From positions 62,001 to 126,000 of the forward strand of contig CALYLW010001367.1 of assembly GCA_944989445.1 (NCBI GenBank): 64,000 nucleotides of DNA, in the 5' to 3' direction. Numbering within the stretch: position 1 is the first letter of the stretch; every line of letters starts with the position of its first letter. The DNA comes from Ampullaceana balthica. Its lineage: Eukaryota; Mollusca; Gastropoda; Lymnaeidae. The notes beneath the pieces are model-generated. The model searched no databases. It was given only the letters and a program-made list of their open reading frames with translations, and had not been told where the DNA came from. Shown here piece by piece: positions 57,679 through 64,000 of the stretch. The translations under genes were made by a program, and so were the position numbers.

Positions 57679-60600
57679 GCAGTAAGCTCCACTGTCATTT
57701 AACTATCGACACGTTGATGGAATTGTTGTATTATTTATTTTAAAACTATACAATGGATTTTACACGAAAAAAAAGAAGCATACAAATAATTTACAAAAGT
57801 TTAAGAATTTCCTTGATATTCTTTACAAATACACGCATACAAAATTAAGTCAAAACAATAGAAATTCTCCTTTCCATTTTTGGTTAACATAAAGGCTATG
57901 ACTGCACCCCCCTTACGAGTGTTTTACTGAAATGTAGGACATTTTATGCCTTTTACAATTATTATAATTTTTCCCCACTCGTGTCACTCAAGGCACAGGG
58001 CGTGCACCGACAGTTAGTGCTTTAGTCAAAGGTTCGCAGCTCCAGTGGACGCGTAATCATAGAATTATATAAAAAAAATACTTAGAGTCAATGTTTGCCA
58101 CGAGTTTTTCAAGGGACATAAGGGAATTGATAGTAAAGCACACTTTTCCCCTTTCCTCAAATGATCGTAAAGAGTTAACACGTTTATACAAAGATGGTCG
58201 AACGATTTCATGAATTTATGCAAATGGCACACGCAAACACAAAACTACACACACAATCACACTAACATAAAAACACACATAAACTAACACACGCACGCTA
58301 ATACCCACAAACACTCAGAGAAACAAACACACACAAAACTCATAATGAATTACAATATCATAATTCTACCAACAGTCGCTCGAGGAACAAGCGAGGACTG
58401 GAGTGGCGATGTGTTAAGGTTCGACCACTAGCTGACAAGAAATAAAATCAATCAACAGCGATCAATGAAGGAAGCGTAGCAATCAGACACTCATCACTCA
58501 GATGAGGACTGAACATTATCCCACAATAATCTACTTAAATAGTTTTGACACGAGAAGGGATAACGGCTGTCGAGTATGTGTATGGCAACTCCGAGGAGAA
58601 GGTCAAGCATGCTGGTTGAATGCTAGTCGGGGATATGTGTACCCATTTTTTGTAACTGCATTTGAATTGCAGTTAATTTCCGTATTAATAATCCAACATT
58701 TAGTTAAAAATATTAATTTATGTGTACATAATGTGATATTTATACATATAAAAGCCACTATAATCTAATTATTTTGTTTGTTTTAAGAGTTAACGACGAC
58801 GTCGAACTGCTAATTGCGTTTCTTGGGTTCTGCTGACAGTGAAAGCACGAAAAGAGCTCACAACAAAATCGGATGAATTTTTTTTTAGCCCGATAATATT
58901 TAGCTGAATATCGATGCCTACGGGAGAGGGGCAATAGGTTTTATTTGTTTAAAAGACACGTTGAATAGCGAGGATTTCACGTAAAATTTACTTAAGTTAT
59001 GCTAAAAACAATAACTGTTGCTAAGCTGTAGAGTCGATGCCGACCAAAGCTGGGCGAATTTTTTTTACTCCTTCTCCCACCAATGAAAAATACCCTTCAA
59101 ACAGTCACTAAGGTGGCCCTATTTATAAAAATAAATGTTCCCGTCATTAGCCTCACACTTATACAAATGCATATGACTCCTTAACATAATCAATGTTCTT
59201 GTATTAAAAGCCTCAATCATTCTTTTCAGTACTTTTTTTTCCTTTTGGGGCAGTTTCTTTTGAATTTTTCCATTAATACATTTAATTTTATGCAATGTAA
59301 TGTTTTTAGAGCCTGTGCAGTTTTGTTGTTATTTTTTTAAATATTGTCTCTGTGTGACACGCCAGACATGCTCAACTCAAATGAATGATTAAAAAAATTA
59401 AATTCTTCTTAAATTCCTAGAAATATACATGTTGCTTTTTATCATCTTGTGTACATTTGTTGCGGCAAATTAATGCATGTAAAATGTTGAGTACGATAAT
59501 AATTGTCTGAGAAATGTTAGAAGTTTAGAACCGTTGGGGGTAGGTGTTAGACCCAACCAACGCTACAGTTGACCTTGGGTCAAGTGAAGTAGTAGAAACG
59601 TTATGCAAATGAGGCCGTGATTGGTACCTACTGGAAACAGTCCATCACGTGCCAAGAGGATGAGACGTAGGGTTTGACCAAACAGGAGAAAGTTGTCACA
59701 TGCACCAGCCATGGGGCAAAGGTTCACCCAATAGAATTAATAGGAATGTAGGACAGATGCTATGATGGCGTGGGTGAGCGGTCCTTTATATACTGGGGAG
59801 AAACCACGAGACGTTCTCTCTCCCAGATATCACAGGTCACCCTGAGAATTAGGCTCTAGGGGCTAGACTGTGGGGCCTGTGGGGATCAGAGCCTTGCTGA
59901 AAGGGTTCAGGTTTGTTAGACTGTTACACTTATAAGGATAGTCAAATGTATGTTAAAGTTAGACGTTATTATCCTTTTATATTGATTGATGTATTGTTAG
60001 TCGATATATGTATGTGTATTTATATTTTCAGCAAGTAATGTAGGGTAGTATTACCTACAGAGACGAAAGTAACATAGGGCTAGAATAGCCAAGTACAACT
60101 TAGTGTTGAAGTGAGCACCAGATGTGCTCTACAGGCAAAAGTGGGCAAGACGACCCTGAGCCGTGACGAAGTGAGAACCAGTGCTGAAGACGTAACTGAG
60201 GGGGCACAACTTTGAAGTCTGGGAACGCCCACTAGAGTTATCGGTCGAGCGAGACGGACAGGTGGTCAGTCTCGCATAAGCATTTTGGAGGCGGAGCCAG
60301 GTGTCCGAAGAGGAGAAAGGACCTGGACCAGTTCATTAGTGTGAAATTAAGAAGTAAAGTTGAGATCACAACGCACCTTTTTTTTAATATGTTTTGTAGC
60401 TGAATATTATTGTCAAGATATTCATAGTTTGTAATCAATATAATTTTATTTTTGTATGTATATATTTAATGTAAATAAATATTTTCTCTATGTTGTGGAC
60501 AGAGGCGTTACGAGTCGTTAGTTATATGTAGTTAACATATCTTCGTTATAGTAGTTAAAGATTATTTGTATTTGATCTTGGGGGCTAGAGCCATTAATGA

Positions 60601-60892
60601 ATATTACCCTAGACAACAAGAGTCATTAATAGTTTGCATCTTTAGTTGTATGTATTGTAACTGAAGTTGTCAACATAATACATTGTTGGAATTGATTTTT
60701 TATTACTACCTCTAAATAAGTCAAATATATTTATTTCAATGTAAGCAACACCATTTTAACATTAAAAATGATTAACAAAGCATTTTAAAATATTTTGAAT
60801 TAAACAAAACATTATTAGATACATATTGTTTAAAAATTCACTAAAGATAACAGTGTAATAACTATATTATTAACAAAGTGTAAATGGTTTAA
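57679..60892 (+). repeat. 3' flank of gene B, duplicate of the gene A flank
   Basis: Collinear with 7136-9492, except for a 1.2-kb insertion (59479-60675) and a replaced stretch around 58600. AATAAA at 58441 is conserved. No gene seen. Confidence 0.75.
59479..60675. mobile_element. 1.2-kb insertion absent from gene A flank, possible solo LTR
   Basis: The left side reads taatgcat|gtaaaatgttgagtac and the right side gttgtcaaca|taatacat. The uninterrupted gene A flank has taatgcatgttgg. Inside are a TATA-like tatatactggggag and an aataaa late. TGTTGA...TCAACA ends suggest an LTR. The 8-bp flanking match (one mismatch) is not typical for one, so the class is open. Confidence 0.55.
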
Positions 60893-62000
<1,108 letters not shown>

Positions 62001-62810
62001 AGCCACATAGAAAAGTTTCCAAGTTTCCAAGTTCCCCATTGTGGAAAAGGTGGTAGTCACTTTCAGAAATTCCCTATGGTTTTTATTACCAATAATTTCA
62101 ATCCCCATATTATGCTCTAGTATAAAGCTGTTACACCAGTGAATCTAAAACTGGCGAAATGAATATTTCGGCCAATGAAAACTAAACTTTTACTTTGTAT
62201 ACCCATTGGTATGGTGTTACATAATGTTAAAACACATATGAACATATCAAAACAATGATAACGCTAATTAGCCTATTTTAATTGTTTAAATGTATGTAAT
62301 TGTGAATGGGTTTTATGTTGGCGACATGGTCTTTTTCAGACATACACATTTTAAATATTCAATAAAAAACACACCTATGACTGAATTTGAAATATAATAC
62401 ATTTTAAGATTCAGAAATGAATGCTCTTTAAAACCATACAAGCCCCTCAAAAATGTGCTCCACTTCAAAAGTTATCAAACTTTATATGCATGGGACATGA
62501 AAATGTCAAGTTTTTGAAAAATGCCCATTTATTTTATAAAATTTTCCACTTTTTTAAATTCTTTCATTTTTAAAAGCTAATTATCGACGAGGATTTAGCC
62601 GCCCCTAACAAAGTGCCACCTGGGGCATTTGCTGCAATTGCCCCTCTCTCGTTACCCCACTGATTGAAGCTCTGCTGAATGAAATGTCAATTTTTCCTGT
62701 CCGCGTCCAGTAACTGTGCATATGTTTAGGCAAATATTAAGTCGAACATTTGTGAACGACATTTGACAATTATTCTTGGGACTTAAGCTAGAAAACGTCT
62801 TGTATTTTTA
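62001..62810. other. Non-coding stretch beyond the piggyBac-like relic
   Basis: AT-rich, no frame or repeat recognised. It may include the untranslated right part of the relic. Confidence 0.4.
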
Positions 62811-63275
62811 AATCCTTTATATTAACTCGTGGTGTCTGCTTGCTTGCACCCTTGAACCCTTGCTTGTCGCCAAATATTTAGATCAATTTGTAACCCACTT
62901 CCTCGTAAGCTAGCGAGCTGACATTTTGCAGGCAGTTTCGTACCGATGATAAAAACGAAGTATCAAAATTTCAGATCGATCACATGCACTGTAATTAAAT
63001 TATTGAATTTTTAGATTATTTTATTCATTTCTATGTATCATGTTATTTTTTAGATGGAGTGTTGCGGTGCGTATTATATTGAACAACCTTTATGTCGCGC
63101 AATAAGGTGCGTATTTTATTGACAACGTTTTTTATAAACATAGTCCTGATCGGTGCGCATTATATTAAACACGTTTTACGAGACATAACTACAATTTGTA
63201 TTTTTGGATGGTCTTGCGCTGCGTATTATTATGAACATTCTTTTAGTTACGTCTCGTACATAAAGGATTTATAGT
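62811..63275 (+). mobile_element. MITE copy 11 (CCTTTATAT family), full length
   Basis: Left end aaatcctttatattaactcg, right end cataaaggatttatag. Shows the internal repeat series best: gtgcgtattatattgaac, gtgcgtattttattgac, gtgcgcattatattaaac, ctgcgtattattatgaac. Confidence 0.8.
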
Positions 63276-63353
63276 CAAAAACTTGGTTTTTTACGGGTTT
63301 TTATTTAAAAATTGTAATGTGCAATTATTGTTATTTGTCTTACCGATGATCAC

Positions 63354-63595
63354 AGCTTTTAATTTCCGTGAAGCAGGGATTTGGTCCCGGGGCTAAGGGT
63401 GACCCTCAGTCCACCCAACTCTTAATATGTACATGCCATTACTAATGGAAGTAAAGGCAACTGGGAGTAGCGTGGAACCCTCATAGCCGTCACCTGTGAA
63501 CTTGCCAACAACTCGGCATGGTCTGTGGACGCAAAAATCTTCTGTATATAGAAGGAGCGTCTGTAGAGATAAGACAAGACTCTTAAGACAAGCTA
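63354..63595 (+). mobile_element. tRNA-SINE body without head
   Basis: Matches the body of the SINE at 40809-41015 (gggtgaccctcagtccaccc, ggcatggtctgtggacgca) and ends cttctgtatatagaaggagc gtctgtagagataagacaag, the tail shared with the CR1-like LINE at 26100. Confidence 0.7.
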
Positions 63596-64000
63596 AGCCT
63601 AGTTGTTAGGATTCTGTTTCTTATTCCCAATGAAGGAGCAAGCAAAATCAAGGCAATTGAATGGTTCTAACTATTTAGAATTTGAACGGATGTGATAAAT
63701 TTAACACGTCCCTTTTAAATGTTAATTTTTATTGATATTAAAATATTCATAAATGTGAATTTTTTAAAATTAATTTGTAACCCATGCTATATTTATCTTA
63801 ATCCTAAATTGATGGATTTTTAACTCTGTTGCAAATTATTTAGACTGTGAACCTCTGACACGACTGTTTACCATATAGACCATAGTTCTATTGATTTTGT
63901 TTAAAATTAGGTCTTTACGATTAAAAGAATAGTATTATCATTTTAGCTTAATGACCTCCAAGACCGAGAATCCCATATTTTTAAAAATCATTTGTAAGTG
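63596..64000. other. Right edge, nothing recognised
   Basis: AT-rich with no frame, splice-compatible exon or repeat that I can support. Confidence 0.4.

Overview
The window is AT-rich, intron-rich animal DNA crowded with decayed transposons and tandem repeats. Penelope-like, non-LTR, hAT, Harbinger-like and piggyBac-like relics, tRNA-derived SINEs and the channel gene content fit an invertebrate, most likely a mollusc (a heterobranch snail is my guess). That taxonomic call is inference. No bacterial genes, operons or rRNA were seen.

The only host genes I can support are two neighbouring paralogues of a TRPM-family cation channel, both on the + strand. Gene B (about 14230-57678) can be assembled from 28 exons into a protein of about 1,143 residues: a divergent N-terminal TRPM homology region, six membrane segments, a pore with a TRPM4/5-like filter, a TRP helix and a charged C-terminal tail. 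Gene A enters from the left edge, and only its last five exons (669-7135) are visible. They match the last five exons of gene B, and the similarity continues through introns and 3' flank (about 170-9492 against about 53600-60892). This is a segmental tandem duplication.

Layout: 1-7135, 3' end of gene A with a hAT insertion, a SINE and a 3-kb LINE in its introns. 7136-14229, duplicated 3' flank followed by intergenic DNA with two minisatellites. 14230-57678, gene B, whose introns hold most of the transposons (Harbinger-like pair, 4-kb hAT, at least ten MITEs, RTE-like, CR1/L2-like and Penelope relics) and several minisatellites. 57679-60892, duplicated 3' flank with a 1.2-kb insertion absent from the gene A flank. 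60893-64000, a deleted piggyBac-like relic with a 39-bp minisatellite, a MITE and a SINE.

The paralogues act as an internal control: insertions present in one copy and absent from the other date several transposons to after the duplication. The most unusual structures are two short tandem arrays built from the gene's own splice sites, a donor array after exon 1 and an acceptor array before exon 17, and a Harbinger-like element carrying a C2H2-finger ORF in two opposite copies. All exon calls come from reading frames, splice consensus and phase agreement by eye. No alignment or database search was run.
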